DNA of 5,148 nt from an uncultured Sediminicola sp. GTDB taxonomy: Bacteria > Bacteroidota > Bacteroidia > Flavobacteriales > Flavobacteriaceae. Location of the stretch: positions 1-5,148 of the forward strand of contig CALHVB010000006.1 in the NCBI GenBank assembly GCA_938039345.1, written 5' to 3'. The notes below the pieces were generated by a model. That model saw nothing but the letters and a program-made list of their open reading frames with translations. It was not told where the DNA came from and made no database searches. Below, piece after piece: positions 4,948 to 5,148 of this stretch. Each line of letters opens with the position of its first letter. Position 1 is the stretch's first letter. A program made the position numbers and the translations under genes.

Positions 4948-5148
4948 ATGGCAAAAATAACTTTTATAACTACCGAGAAAGAAGAAATTACCTTAGAAGC
5001 AAGTACTGGTTCTGTAATGCAATTGGCTGTAGATAATAACGTACCCGGAATCGATGGTGATTGTGGTGGTGTCTGTTCTTGTGCTACTTGCCATGTACAT
5101 GTAGCTCCAGAGCACACGGCAAAAACAGGAGAAGCTAGCGAAATAGAA
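4948..5148 (+). CDS. [2Fe-2S] ferredoxin, putidaredoxin type (partial, N-terminal 67 residues)
   Basis: The frame opens with ATG at 4948 and runs off the right edge, so the C-terminus is missing. The cluster-binding motif is C39-x5-C45-x2-C48 in the context DCGGVCSCATCHVHV; positions 39, 45 and 48 match the ligand numbering of putidaredoxin. The fourth ligand, expected near residue 86, lies outside the window. C43 is probably not a ligand, since many relatives carry a Cys there. This adrenodoxin/putidaredoxin-type ferredoxin shuttles electrons from an NAD(P)H-dependent reductase to a P450. Following the P450 gene by 37 bp with no terminator between, it is almost certainly that enzyme's redox partner. 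A ferredoxin reductase gene is expected nearby downstream. Its leader is A/T-rich with no Shine-Dalgarno. The full length is probably about 105 residues. Confidence 0.93.
   Translation, partial: MAKITFITTEKEEITLEASTGSVMQLAVDNNVPGIDGDCGGVCSCATCHVHVAPEHTAKTGEASEIE

Noticed and set aside
5068..5091. C43 of the ferredoxin as an extra cluster ligand or a different cluster type
   Set aside because: The C39/C45/C48 spacing is that of putidaredoxin-type [2Fe-2S] proteins, and a Cys at this extra position is common among relatives, so no unusual cluster is implied.
4929..5117. 62-codon minus-strand open frame
   Set aside because: It is antisense to the ferredoxin cluster-binding region; the plus-strand CxxxxxCxxC motif settles the coding strand.
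1..5148. CRISPR arrays, insertion sequences, tRNA or rRNA genes, phage genes
   Set aside because: No regularly spaced direct repeats, transposase motifs, terminal inverted repeats or cloverleaf-like sequences were seen on either strand.

Overview
The window is AT-rich, compact double-stranded bacterial DNA. Its features point to a marine-type member of the Bacteroidota (Flavobacteriia): strong A/T codon bias, start codons mostly lacking a Shine-Dalgarno sequence, TAnnTTTG-like promoter elements and protein sequences typical of that group. The genus cannot be fixed from the sequence.

Layout. (1) Positions 1-1201, minus strand: a two-gene unit in which an LpxH-like metallophosphoesterase is followed 7 bp later by the N-terminal part of a GT-B-like glycosyltransferase that runs off the left edge. 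This looks like ordinary envelope or lipid housekeeping. (2) Positions 1202-1690: a 489-bp gene-free, very AT-rich divergent intergenic region with several palindromes and only weak promoter candidates. (3) Positions 1691-2383, plus strand: an orphan phosphonatase-like HAD hydrolase. (4) Positions 2384-2680: a gene-free convergent region with candidate terminators, the best being a hairpin at 2656-2679. (5) Positions 2681-3520, minus strand: an AraC-family regulator with an N-terminal cupin sensor domain. (6) Positions 3521-3755: a divergent control region with two inverted repeats of identical geometry. (7) Positions 3756-5148, plus strand: a soluble class-I bacterial cytochrome P450 followed after 37 bp by a putidaredoxin-type [2Fe-2S] ferredoxin that runs off the right edge.

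The most interesting part is 2681-5148. A sugar-sensor-type AraC regulator stands back to back with a P450-ferredoxin operon. This arrangement, and the P450's overall look, match the CYP236A-type systems of marine Flavobacteriia such as Zobellia and Formosa, which oxidatively remove the methyl group from 6-O-methyl-D-galactose during red-algal porphyran or agar use, releasing formaldehyde. The P450, its ferredoxin and the regulator class are clear from motifs. The specific substrate is inferred from family resemblance. A ferredoxin reductase and carbohydrate-active enzymes would be expected just beyond the right edge.
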